Assembly (NCBI GenBank): GCA_021788565.1 | Contig: JAJYKO010000038.1 | Coordinates: forward strand, 1 to 14,700 | Direction of reading: 5' to 3' | DNA: 14,700 bases | Origin: Chloroflexota bacterium | GTDB taxonomy: Bacteria > Chloroflexota > UBA6077 | Part shown: positions 1 through 6,766 of the stretch, in pieces | Layout of the letters: each line of letters opens with the position of its first letter | How positions within the stretch are numbered: position 1 is the stretch's first letter | Notes under the pieces: model-generated | The model's input: the letters and a program-made list of their open reading frames with translations, nothing else | What the model was told of the DNA's origin: nothing | The model's database searches: none | Translations under genes and position numbers: made by a program

Positions 1-115
1 GGCAGACTCCGCAGGCCGCCACCTTGACCAGCACCTCGCCAGGGCCGGGCTCAGGGGTTGGCAGGTCGCGCAGCATCAGCGGCCCGTTGTACTGTTCAAG
101 CCTCATCGCCTTCAT
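1..115 (-). CDS. Zinc-type (MDR) alcohol dehydrogenase, N-terminal fragment
   Basis: This is the first 38 codons of a gene that runs off the left edge of the window. The protein begins MKAMRLEQYNGPLMLRDLPT and continues with PEPGPGEVLVKVAACGVC. This is the classic opening of zinc-dependent medium-chain alcohol/polyol dehydrogenases: a short beta strand, the PxPGPGEVLVKV motif, then the G-V-C that carries the catalytic zinc ligand. The ATG at 113-115 is preceded by GAGGAG about eight bases upstream. The gene lies 16 bp downstream of the ComB-like gene on the same strand, so the two are probably cotranscribed. The family oxidises alcohols or polyols with NAD(P). In this catabolic setting a sugar or cyclitol dehydrogenase is likely, but the substrate-determining part is outside the window. 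Confidence 0.85.
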   Translation of the reverse strand, partial: MKAMRLEQYNGPLMLRDLPTPEPGPGEVLVKVAACGVC

Positions 116-131
116 GTGTCGCGCTCCTCGC

Positions 132-932
132 CTACCCCGGGTTTACTACCAGATAGCCTTCCTTAGAACGACCAACCTCCGGCACCATCTGGCTGGAGTC
201 GACCCGGAACGCATCGGGAAAATCGACTCCCCCGCCGAGCGATTTCAGGGTCTGGGCGTCCGTGCTCAGCGAGACGACCCTATCGAAATCGATCCCGATT
301 CCTCGGTACAGATGGAGCGCCATGATGGCCGAGTCCTCCACCACCCAGCGCTCGCTCAAACGGTGCGGCGCTTCCTCAGGCAGTTCGTCGGTCCATCGAG
401 CCTCCGATCCCAACTGATGGATCAGCCTGTCTACCAGAAAACCAGCGCAGTGGCAGTCGTCCAGGCCGTAGCGAGTGCCCATGTTTCTCCCGGCGCCTAC
501 TATCGTGATGTCAGCTGATCTCGCAGCCGCGTCGGCCACAGCAGCCCGTACCACCGCATCCGCGTTGGGATAGGAGCCGACGAAGACGCGGCTCCCTTCC
601 TCCACCAGCCTCGCCATCGCCTTAGTACCATTGCTGCTCGTGAAAACGATTTGCCTGTCCCTGAGATCTAGAGCGAAATACTCCTTGGGGGAGTTGCCGT
701 AGGCAAAATCCATGGGTCGAGAACCGCCGGTCTCACCACACAGGAGACAATCGCCAAGCTTTTCCCCTATTTCACGTGCTCTGTCAGGCGTGCCGACCAC
801 AATCACGTTGCGGGCGCCGCTCTCCAGCATCGCCACGAGTGTGGCTGAGGTGCGAAGCACGTCGATGAGAACGACCGTCTGCTTTCGCGAGACGTCAAAA
901 TCCTGGGCGAGGAAGAGCGCCTCTACTAACAT
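132..932 (-). CDS. ComB-family protein (2-phosphosulfolactate phosphatase-like)
   Basis: A 266-residue protein of normal length for the ComB family. Recognisable family blocks in order are IDVLRTSAT (23-31), GETGG (66-70), GNSPKEY (79-85), TSSNGTKAM (98-106), DDCHCAGFLVDRL (158-170) and a C-terminal DFPDAFRVD...MVPEV block (237-253). Characterised ComB removes phosphate from 2-phosphosulfolactate in coenzyme M synthesis and needs Mg2+. Many bacterial homologues sit outside that pathway and their substrates are unknown. No ComA- or ComC-like partner is visible here, so a phosphatase on another phosphorylated acid, or an unrelated role, is equally possible. The ATG at 930-932 has AGGAG six bases upstream. 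The gene follows the creatininase-family gene after a 133-bp gap and precedes the alcohol dehydrogenase by 16 bp. The fold assignment is firm; the reaction is not. Confidence 0.85.
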   Translation of the reverse strand: MLVEALFLAQDFDVSRKQTVVLIDVLRTSATLVAMLESGARNVIVVGTPDRAREIGEKLGDCLLCGETGGSRPMDFAYGNSPKEYFALDLRDRQIVFTSSNGTKAMARLVEEGSRVFVGSYPNADAVVRAAVADAAARSADITIVGAGRNMGTRYGLDDCHCAGFLVDRLIHQLGSEARWTDELPEEAPHRLSERWVVEDSAIMALHLYRGIGIDFDRVVSLSTDAQTLKSLGGGVDFPDAFRVDSSQMVPEVGRSKEGYLVVNPG

Positions 933-1065
933 CTCTATCTCCTGAAAATGGTCCTAGGCTACTGGTCCCGGAATCGGCTCCCCAGCCGCCGGCACGGGGC
1001 GACCGGCGCGGCCTCGACTCCGGGCTAGCGACTCTGGCAGAGTCCATTCGACTGCGTGACCGTTG
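933..1065 (-). other. Intergenic gap in the minus-strand operon with two stem-loops
   Basis: This 133-bp gap is the longest within the otherwise tightly packed minus-strand array. It contains a perfect six-base-pair stem with a three-base loop (GACTCT at 1030-1035, AGAGTC at 1039-1044). It also contains a GC-only six-base-pair stem (CGCCGG at 987-992, CCGGCG at 1003-1008) with a ten-base loop. Neither is followed by a T tract in the minus direction, so a classical intrinsic terminator is not supported. They could be RNA-processing or pausing structures that separate the upstream operon from the ComB-like/dehydrogenase pair. I saw no convincing sigma-70 promoter for the ComB-like gene here. 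Confidence 0.4.
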
Positions 1066-2040
1066 CTACATCGGGTACGCGATGGTATAGATGCTCTTCC
1101 AGCCGGGCGAAAGGGGCTGCTTCAGGACGGCTTCCAACTCTTCCTTGGTTCGCTGGGTGATCTGGTCCACGGGCGGGAGCACTCCTGCCGGGTAGCTCTC
1201 CATGATGTCGTTGACCAGCCTCTCGGTGTAGTCCAGCACCGCTTCCACCCCGGCCCTGGCCTTCTCGGCGCTGGCCAGGGTCGCCTTGCCCACGACCCCT
1301 TCCGGGGTGGAAGCCGGCTCGATGGGGCGCATCCCCACCTGCCCGTACCAGGCGATGGGCCGTCCCATGAGGTTACCAGCCTTATCCACGTGGAAGTTAT
1401 CGTTCTTGACCAGGCCCCGGGGGGCGGTATCAACGGCATCTTCCATGTGAATGAATTCGGGGAACAGGGCCAGGGACCAGGAGGTCTCCGCCTCGTCCGC
1501 GTGGACGAAGTTCGTCTCGAATGGACCTCCCTTCTCCTTGGTCTGGAAGTGCTCGGGGACCGCGTGGTACCAGTTGAGGTTGACGAAGATGCCGGGCACC
1601 TGGTAGCGCTTGGCGAATTGCTGGATCGCCGTGGGGATGACGTATTCCTGTCCGTGGCCGTTGAGGAGAATCTGCTTGCGGAACCCTGCGTTCCAGAAGC
1701 CCGCTATCATGGCCTTGAGCAAGCCGGTGAAGGTCTCCTCGGGCACGACTATCGTGCCTGGCATGCCCATGTGATGATAGGGATGGGAGCCGTACCAGGT
1801 GGGCTGGGCAACGGTGCATCCTGTGGCCAGAGCAATCTGCTCCGCCATGCGGGTCACGAGGTACGTGTCCTCCCCGTAGTTGGCGTGCGGCCCGTGGGCC
1901 TCGGTGGAGCCGATGGGCAAGATGATCAGGTCGTTCTTCTTGAGCCGCTCAGCCACCTCCTTGCCAGTCATGTTCTGGAAGTAAACCTTGGCGGCCGACT
2001 CCATCAGCCCGCCTTCAGGGGGAATCTGCCAACGTCCCAT
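1066..2040 (-). CDS. Creatininase-superfamily hydrolase, copy 1 (IolN-like)
   Basis: A 324-residue member of the creatininase (PF02633) amidohydrolase-type metal hydrolases. Expected metal ligands are in place: E47 and H49 in GSTEAHGPH, D58 eleven residues after E47, H129 in NGHGQE, and the HADEAETS block (180-187) that corresponds to the family's HAGE-ETS motif. The family hydrolyses cyclic amides, lactams or ring carbon-carbon bonds with two divalent metals. The protein is longer than typical creatininase (about 250 residues), with a C-terminal extension ending in SPGWKSIY, shared with the paralogue at 3355-4452. From memory, the Thermotoga inositol ring-opening enzyme IolN (3-dehydro-scyllo-inosose hydrolase) belongs to this superfamily, and the sugar ABC transporter and alcohol dehydrogenase nearby suit such a role. 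The ATG at 2038-2040 has GGAGGAGG eight bases upstream and overlaps the end of the MFS gene by 26 bp, suggesting translational coupling. Confidence 0.88.
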   Translation of the reverse strand: MGRWQIPPEGGLMESAAKVYFQNMTGKEVAERLKKNDLIILPIGSTEAHGPHANYGEDTYLVTRMAEQIALATGCTVAQPTWYGSHPYHHMGMPGTIVVPEETFTGLLKAMIAGFWNAGFRKQILLNGHGQEYVIPTAIQQFAKRYQVPGIFVNLNWYHAVPEHFQTKEKGGPFETNFVHADEAETSWSLALFPEFIHMEDAVDTAPRGLVKNDNFHVDKAGNLMGRPIAWYGQVGMRPIEPASTPEGVVGKATLASAEKARAGVEAVLDYTERLVNDIMESYPAGVLPPVDQITQRTKEELEAVLKQPLSPGWKSIYTIAYPM

Positions 2041-3346
2041 GAAAGTCCTCCTCCAAGTTTTTGGTCACGTTCTGATCGCGAGAAGCGGGCTTGGCCAGGT
2101 AGCTGGCGGTAGCGGCCGTGCAGAGCAGGCCCGCGGCCGCTACGGCCCAGAAGCCCAGTAGGTACCCTCCCGTCCGGTCTACCAGGTATCCGACCAGCGG
2201 CGGAAACAGCAATGCACCCACGTTGGACATGCCGCTCACCAGGCCTGATCCTCGGCCAACGGCGGTCGGGCCGCACAACACGCTGGTCATGGAAAATATC
2301 GCCCCAAATGGCAGGCTTGCCGCCGCGCCAACAAGAAACAGAAGCGCTGCCGCCACAGGAGGCGACGGAGCGAGCGGCAACAGAAAGGTGAGGATCGCCG
2401 CGGCCAGCGTCGAGCCGAGGATGACAGGGCGGTGGTGAGCAACCGGGACCAGCCCTCCAGCACCTCTGAAGGCGATGGCGCTTACGGTTAGCCACCCCGA
2501 TAGCATGCCGGCGCCACCCAGATCGATCGAGTACCGGTGTTGAATGAAAGAAGGTGCCCAGGCGGCCAGGGCCACGAACAGACTGTAGGTAGCTGCCTGG
2601 GCAGCCGCCAGCGAGTACAACCCCCGATTCGTCAGAACCTCACGCCAGGGCGTTAGCGCCGTATGCCGCGAACGCAGTGACGAAGGCAACACCAGCGCGC
2701 ACAGGGCGAGCAGTCCGGCCATGAAAGCGCCCTCCACAACGAAGGTAAAGCGCCAACCCATCGATATGCCAATGGGTGCGCTCACCAGCGCCAGAAGAGT
2801 GCCGACATTGAGCATAGCGCCGTAGACGCCCTGTCCAATCCGCGCGCGAGCAGGGCTTGACAGCTCCCGGGCCAGCACGAGACCACAAATAATCGATAGA
2901 CCGGTGCCCACGCCCAGCAAGGCACGGGCGCCCAACAGAAGAGCGAAACTGGTGGATAGGCTGGCTGCCACAGTGGAGACGGCCACCAACCCCAGCGCGA
3001 GGAGCAGACTCCTACGGGAGCCCCACACGTCGATTAGGCTGCCTCCCGGCACCTGAACCACCGCGTGCGTCAGGATCGTCGCCGCCAGAACCAGGCTGAC
3101 CTGGAAGTTCGACAAACTCAGCTCTGTCCTCAGCAGCGGCATCACGGGAGACACATTCAGCATAGTCAGGGTGACGAGCGCCCCCACGAGGCCGGGGATG
3201 GACATTCGGGTCCACTTTACGGCAGATCGAGCTGTCGCGGGGGCTCCCGGCCCCATCCCACTCCCATCGCCTTGATCGTGGGGAGGCCGACCTGCTTCTT
3301 CTATGTTGGGCGGGAGTCCAGGTCTCTCCTTCATATCGGGCGCCAC
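2015..3346 (-). CDS. MFS transporter
   Basis: A 443-residue major facilitator superfamily permease, probably with twelve membrane segments. The first 45 or so residues are hydrophilic and Pro/Gly-rich, probably a disordered cytoplasmic tail. The MFS motif A between helices 2 and 3 is clear as GGSLIDVWGSRR (101-112), and a repeat-like LVDRTGGY appears in the second half. The substrate cannot be read from sequence. Members of this branch carry organic anions, sugars or drugs. The gene lies between the two creatininase-family paralogues. Its GTG start at 3344-3346 is chosen because a GAGG lies six bases upstream, overlapping the stop codon of the preceding gene (TGAGG). An ATG four codons further in is possible but has a poorer ribosome site. 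Since an ABC importer is already present, this protein may import a second related compound or export a product. Confidence 0.88.
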   Translation of the reverse strand: MAPDMKERPGLPPNIEEAGRPPHDQGDGSGMGPGAPATARSAVKWTRMSIPGLVGALVTLTMLNVSPVMPLLRTELSLSNFQVSLVLAATILTHAVVQVPGGSLIDVWGSRRSLLLALGLVAVSTVAASLSTSFALLLGARALLGVGTGLSIICGLVLARELSSPARARIGQGVYGAMLNVGTLLALVSAPIGISMGWRFTFVVEGAFMAGLLALCALVLPSSLRSRHTALTPWREVLTNRGLYSLAAAQAATYSLFVALAAWAPSFIQHRYSIDLGGAGMLSGWLTVSAIAFRGAGGLVPVAHHRPVILGSTLAAAILTFLLPLAPSPPVAAALLFLVGAAASLPFGAIFSMTSVLCGPTAVGRGSGLVSGMSNVGALLFPPLVGYLVDRTGGYLLGFWAVAAAGLLCTAATASYLAKPASRDQNVTKNLEEDFHGTLADSP

Positions 3347-3354
3347 CGGTTACC

Positions 3355-4452
3355 TCAGATCCCTATCTTCGGTAGACCGTACACCGACTTCCAACCCGGG
3401 CTCATCGGCTCCCGCAGATACGGCTCCATCTCCTTGGCACTTCGGAGGCTGACCTCCTCCACCGGCGGCACCTCCCCAGGAGGGAAGGCCTCCAGAATTT
3501 GGTCGCACAGCAACGTGAGGTATCGTAGGATCGCCAGCATCGGGCGCTTGGCCTTCTTGGCGGTGGCGGCCCTCGCCTTGCCCACCACCCCCTGGGGCGT
3601 CCCCACGATCTCGATGGCCTGGTGTCCCTCCCCCTCGGGCCAGCGGTGCGGCCTGCGGAGCCCCTCGGGTGCGTCGTCGAAGTGACCCTCGGGCAGGTAA
3701 CTCTTCACCTCGGTGTCCACCGCATACTCCATGTGCACCATCTCAGGGAAGAGCAGGAGCCCCATGGAAGTCTCGCCCTCGTCCGCGTGGGAGAAGCCGG
3801 TGTCGTACTCCCCGCCCCTGCCGGTGTCTCGGTAGAACTCCCTCACGGCCGAAGTCCACTCGACCACCTGGAAAACCCCGGGGAGCTGGTAACGCTTCAT
3901 GAACTGCTGGAGGGCCGAGTCCAGCATCCAGTATTGCCCATGGTTGTTGATTATGATCTGTTTACGGAACCCGTCGTTCCACAGGCCCAGCATCACGTCG
4001 ATTAGCAGCTCCTTGGCCACATCCTCCCGAAGAATCACGGTCCCTGCCATGCCCACGTGGTGGTGGGGATGAGTCCCGTACATGAGTGGGGGCAGGGCCA
4101 GGTTCACCGGAGCTCCCCGCCTTGCGGTGTAGCGGCGAACCCCCTCAGCCATGTGGCTCGCAAAGAAGGTATCCATGGCGCTCACGGTGTGCTGCCCGTG
4201 CAACTCGGTGCAGCCCACCGGGATGAGGACGATGTCGTTCTTCCGTCGGTTCTCGACCAATTCGTGCCGGACAGTGGTCTGGATGTAGGAGCCGGGTTTC
4301 GTCCATTCGCAGGGGGAGGGAATGCCGTACTCGGCCAGCCACGCGTCGATCTGGGCGTCGCTGGCCTCCCAGATCTCTTTCTTGAGGCGTCCCACCGGGG
4401 TATCCTCGAACCAAAGGTCGGGCTGGCTTGTCGCCAGGAATCGATTACTCAT
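3355..4452 (-). CDS. Creatininase-superfamily hydrolase, copy 2 (IolN-like)
   Basis: A 365-residue paralogue of the protein at 1066-2040. It keeps the metal-site pattern: E83 and H85 in GCTELHGQH, D94 eleven residues on, H171 in NNHGQYW, and HADEGETS (222-229). Shared family blocks include YGTHPHHHVGMAGTVIL (125-141), LWNDGFRKQII (157-167), FPEMVHMEYAVDT (235-247), GTPQGVVGKA and the C-terminal SPGWKSVY. It differs by about 35 extra N-terminal residues and an insertion around 250-280. The gene starts 11 bp after the URO-D-fold gene, and the ATG at 4450-4452 has only a modest GGGTGAG ribosome site. Retention of two full-length, clearly diverged copies in one operon suggests two substrates or two steps, or a heteromer. 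Ring-opening of an oxidised cyclitol, lactone or lactam is the best family-based guess. Creatinine itself is unlikely given the long C-terminus and sugar-type neighbours. Confidence 0.88.
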   Translation of the reverse strand: MSNRFLATSQPDLWFEDTPVGRLKKEIWEASDAQIDAWLAEYGIPSPCEWTKPGSYIQTTVRHELVENRRKNDIVLIPVGCTELHGQHTVSAMDTFFASHMAEGVRRYTARRGAPVNLALPPLMYGTHPHHHVGMAGTVILREDVAKELLIDVMLGLWNDGFRKQIIINNHGQYWMLDSALQQFMKRYQLPGVFQVVEWTSAVREFYRDTGRGGEYDTGFSHADEGETSMGLLLFPEMVHMEYAVDTEVKSYLPEGHFDDAPEGLRRPHRWPEGEGHQAIEIVGTPQGVVGKARAATAKKAKRPMLAILRYLTLLCDQILEAFPPGEVPPVEEVSLRSAKEMEPYLREPMSPGWKSVYGLPKIGI

Positions 4453-4463
4453 GTTTTCTCACC

Positions 4464-5726
4464 CTATAGTGCACCCAGGCCGGTTTCCGTTTGGATCTTG
4501 CCGAGCCTGTCGTAGTCGATTTCGTCGGCAGGGTGCTCATCTCGAGCGGCCTCCGAATACCAGCCGAATTCTTTGGCGGCGTCGAAGCAGGCCACTACGT
4601 TCTCCGGCGGAACGTCCCACTGGACGTTGTGGACCGTGGCGAAGACGAAGCCGCCGCCGGGCTTGAGATCTGTGACCCGGCGTCTCACCTCCTCGCGCAC
4701 CTCCTCGGGAGTGCCGAAGGGGAACACCGACTGAGTGTTCACCCCGCCGCCCCAGAACGTGAGCCTATTGCCGTACTCGGCCTTCAGCTTCGCGGTGTCG
4801 GCAATGGTTGGGCAGGAGACCTGGACAGGGTTGTAGGCGTCGTAGCCGATGTCCAGGAAGTCCTGCAGAAAGTACCCTTCGTCGCCACAGGCGTGGTTGA
4901 GCACCTTGACGTGGGGGGCCTTGCTCTTGATGAACTCGCAGATCCGCTTATGGGCAGGCTTGAAGAGATCCCGATACACCGACGGCTTCATTATCGGGCC
5001 GTCCTGGAGGGCGATGTCGTCGGACATCACGGCCACGTGGATGTACTTTCCGACAGCATCCAGGATCGAGTTCCACTGCTTGATGTGGAAATCCTCGATC
5101 CGCTCCACCAGCGCCTTGATGAACTCCGGCCTGCCGGCCAGGTTGTAGTAGTGGTCCTCCCAGCCTGTCAGATAGGCGCAGGGAGTGACGACCCCCGTAC
5201 TGTAGGCCGAGTTCATGACTATCGCGTAGTCGCTGTTCTCGTAAACATCTCTTGCCTCGTCCGCCAGGCCGGCTATTCTCCCCGGGTCGAGGGGGTCCGG
5301 CCACGGGAACCTGTCGAGGTCTTCGATCTCCGCCCCTTTCAGTGGATGGCCCACCAGGTCGTGGTAGTAGCCCCCGGCCGGCTTCTCCCAGGTAACTCCC
5401 CAATCATCCACGAACCAGGAGCGCCCGTCCGGCTCCTGGTGGAGCTCAATCTTGGGCGTAATCGGTCCCCTCGGCCATAGTCCCCACAGGTCGGCGTCGA
5501 ACCGGCGCATGATCCGTAGGTCGGGGCGCACGCACATGGACACCAGGGACGCTATCGTCGGCGTGCCGCCCTCGAAACCGAGGTGGGCCTTTAGCCGCTC
5601 GTGCCCATCTATGTGGATCGCTGTGAAGTTGGATACCCCGCCAAGGTCTATCGGAATGCGGTCCGGTTCCTCGTGGTTGAGAGCGCGCAGGACGCGCTCC
5701 CGGTGGGATAATCTCGCCCGTCCCAT
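4464..5726 (-). CDS. Uroporphyrinogen decarboxylase / MtaA-fold protein
   Basis: A 420-residue protein of the URO-D superfamily (PF01208), the branch often annotated as methyltransferase MtaA/CmuA-like rather than haem biosynthesis. Landmarks are the N-terminal RERVLRALNHEEPDRIPIDL (9-28), MSDDIALQDGPIMKP (234-248), LNHACGDEGYFLQDFLDIGY (276-295), WGGGVNTQ (325-332) and ATVHNVQWDVPPENV (363-377). H278-x-C280 matches the zinc-binding HxC of MtaA-type methyltransferases; H366 could supply a further ligand, which is inference. Such proteins transfer methyl groups from corrinoids to a thiol or folate, but many in sugar operons have no assigned reaction. No corrinoid protein or reactivase is encoded here. 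The gene lies between the permease gene (12-bp gap) and creatininase copy 2 (11-bp gap). The ATG at 5724-5726 follows GGAGGT by four bases, so the start is well supported. Confidence 0.85.
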   Translation of the reverse strand: MGRARLSHRERVLRALNHEEPDRIPIDLGGVSNFTAIHIDGHERLKAHLGFEGGTPTIASLVSMCVRPDLRIMRRFDADLWGLWPRGPITPKIELHQEPDGRSWFVDDWGVTWEKPAGGYYHDLVGHPLKGAEIEDLDRFPWPDPLDPGRIAGLADEARDVYENSDYAIVMNSAYSTGVVTPCAYLTGWEDHYYNLAGRPEFIKALVERIEDFHIKQWNSILDAVGKYIHVAVMSDDIALQDGPIMKPSVYRDLFKPAHKRICEFIKSKAPHVKVLNHACGDEGYFLQDFLDIGYDAYNPVQVSCPTIADTAKLKAEYGNRLTFWGGGVNTQSVFPFGTPEEVREEVRRRVTDLKPGGGFVFATVHNVQWDVPPENVVACFDAAKEFGWYSEAARDEHPADEIDYDRLGKIQTETGLGAL

Positions 5727-5738
5727 GCCTACCTCCAG

Positions 5739-6749
5739 CTAAACGTTGGCCCTGGTGCGCTTGCGCAGCGCGTCGAGGGACACAGCCGCGAGCAGCAGGG
5801 CGCCTTTGGCAGCGATCTGCCAGTACGGAGGGACGTTCAGCAGGGTCATGCCGTTGTTGATCACGCCAATGATCAGTACCCCCACCAGCGTCCCCCACAC
5901 GGACCCCTCGCCTCCCGACAGGCTGGTTCCTCCGAGGAGCACTGCCGTGATGACGTCCAGCTCGTACCCTGTGCCCGCCGCAGGCACTGCCGACGCGGTC
6001 AGTCCCACCATCACGACTCCAGCGAGGCCGGACACCAGTCCGCTGAACACGAACACCACGTTCAGGTAACGATTCACCCTGATGCCGGCGAGCCGACTAG
6101 CAACAGGATTGCCCCCAATGGCATAGATGTACCGTCCAAAGACAGTGTAACGGCTAACAGCCCACACACTGACAAAACACACGGCCATGATGATCACGGG
6201 CACAGGTGCACCCAGAAGACGGCCAGTCCCCAGCCACTGGGCCTGAGGAGAAGCAACATAGATGCTGTTCCCCTCGGTGTAGATGTAGGCCGCGCCCCTG
6301 ACGATGCTCATGGTGGCGAGGGTCGTGATGATGGGGTTGATCCGCAGGTAGGATATAGCCGCTGCGTTGAGGATGCCGACGACCAGCCCCGTGGCGAGGC
6401 CGGCGGCGATGCCGATGTACCATGGAATCCCGCCCTGGACCATCAGCACCCCTTCGATGCAGCCCGCGAGGCCGATGGTAGAGCCCACCGAGAGGTCCAG
6501 CCCGCCACCGACCAGCACAAGGGTCATGCCGGTGGCAACCATCCCGATCAGCGCGACCGACAGGAGGATGTTCACGAAGTTGTTGACGCTCAGGAAGTAG
6601 GGCGTCAGCATGGAGAAGGCCACACCGACGAGGACCAAGAAGAGAAGCAGACCAGCGCTCGAGAGCCTGCTGGCCGCTTTGCCGATCCCTACGCGCGCGC
6701 CCGTGGACACTCCCTTCTCTTCGACCGTTGTGCTCGTCAAAGTGCTCAT
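5739..6749 (-). CDS. RbsC-type ABC sugar transporter permease
   Basis: A 336-residue inner-membrane permease of the ribose/xylose/inositol class (BPD_transp_2). After a short hydrophilic N-terminus it is almost wholly hydrophobic, with the family-typical VLVGGGLDLSVGSTIGLAG block near the first third, a GIPWYIGIAAGLATGLVVGILNA segment and a late TAVLLGGTSLSGGEGSVWGTLVGV block. It forms the channel of the importer with the adjacent ATPase and binding protein. The start at 6747-6749 (MSTLTS) is chosen because AGGAGG lies ten bases upstream. An alternative ATG at 6768-6770 overlaps the ATPase stop codon as ATGA, but its ribosome site is weaker. If used it would add seven residues. The permease gene follows the ATPase gene closely. 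Confidence 0.93.
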   Translation of the reverse strand: MSTLTSTTVEEKGVSTGARVGIGKAASRLSSAGLLLFLVLVGVAFSMLTPYFLSVNNFVNILLSVALIGMVATGMTLVLVGGGLDLSVGSTIGLAGCIEGVLMVQGGIPWYIGIAAGLATGLVVGILNAAAISYLRINPIITTLATMSIVRGAAYIYTEGNSIYVASPQAQWLGTGRLLGAPVPVIIMAVCFVSVWAVSRYTVFGRYIYAIGGNPVASRLAGIRVNRYLNVVFVFSGLVSGLAGVVMVGLTASAVPAAGTGYELDVITAVLLGGTSLSGGEGSVWGTLVGVLIIGVINNGMTLLNVPPYWQIAAKGALLLAAVSLDALRKRTRANV

Positions 6750-6766
6750 TGGACGATGGCCTCCTC

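Noticed and set aside
1030..1044. Hairpin after creatininase copy 1 as an intrinsic terminator
   Set aside because: The stem is only six pairs and no T tract follows in the minus direction.
1063..2112. Long plus-strand open frame of 349 codons opposite creatininase copy 1
   Set aside because: It mirrors a gene with clear family motifs, has no recognisable domain, and long antisense frames are common in GC-rich DNA.
4491..5480. Plus-strand open frame of 329 codons opposite the URO-D gene
   Set aside because: It is antisense to a well-supported gene and has no family motifs.
132..5726. Coenzyme M metabolism suggested by ComB-fold plus MtaA-fold genes
   Set aside because: Both families have many members with other roles, and no other coenzyme M or corrinoid gene is present, so the pairing is weak evidence.
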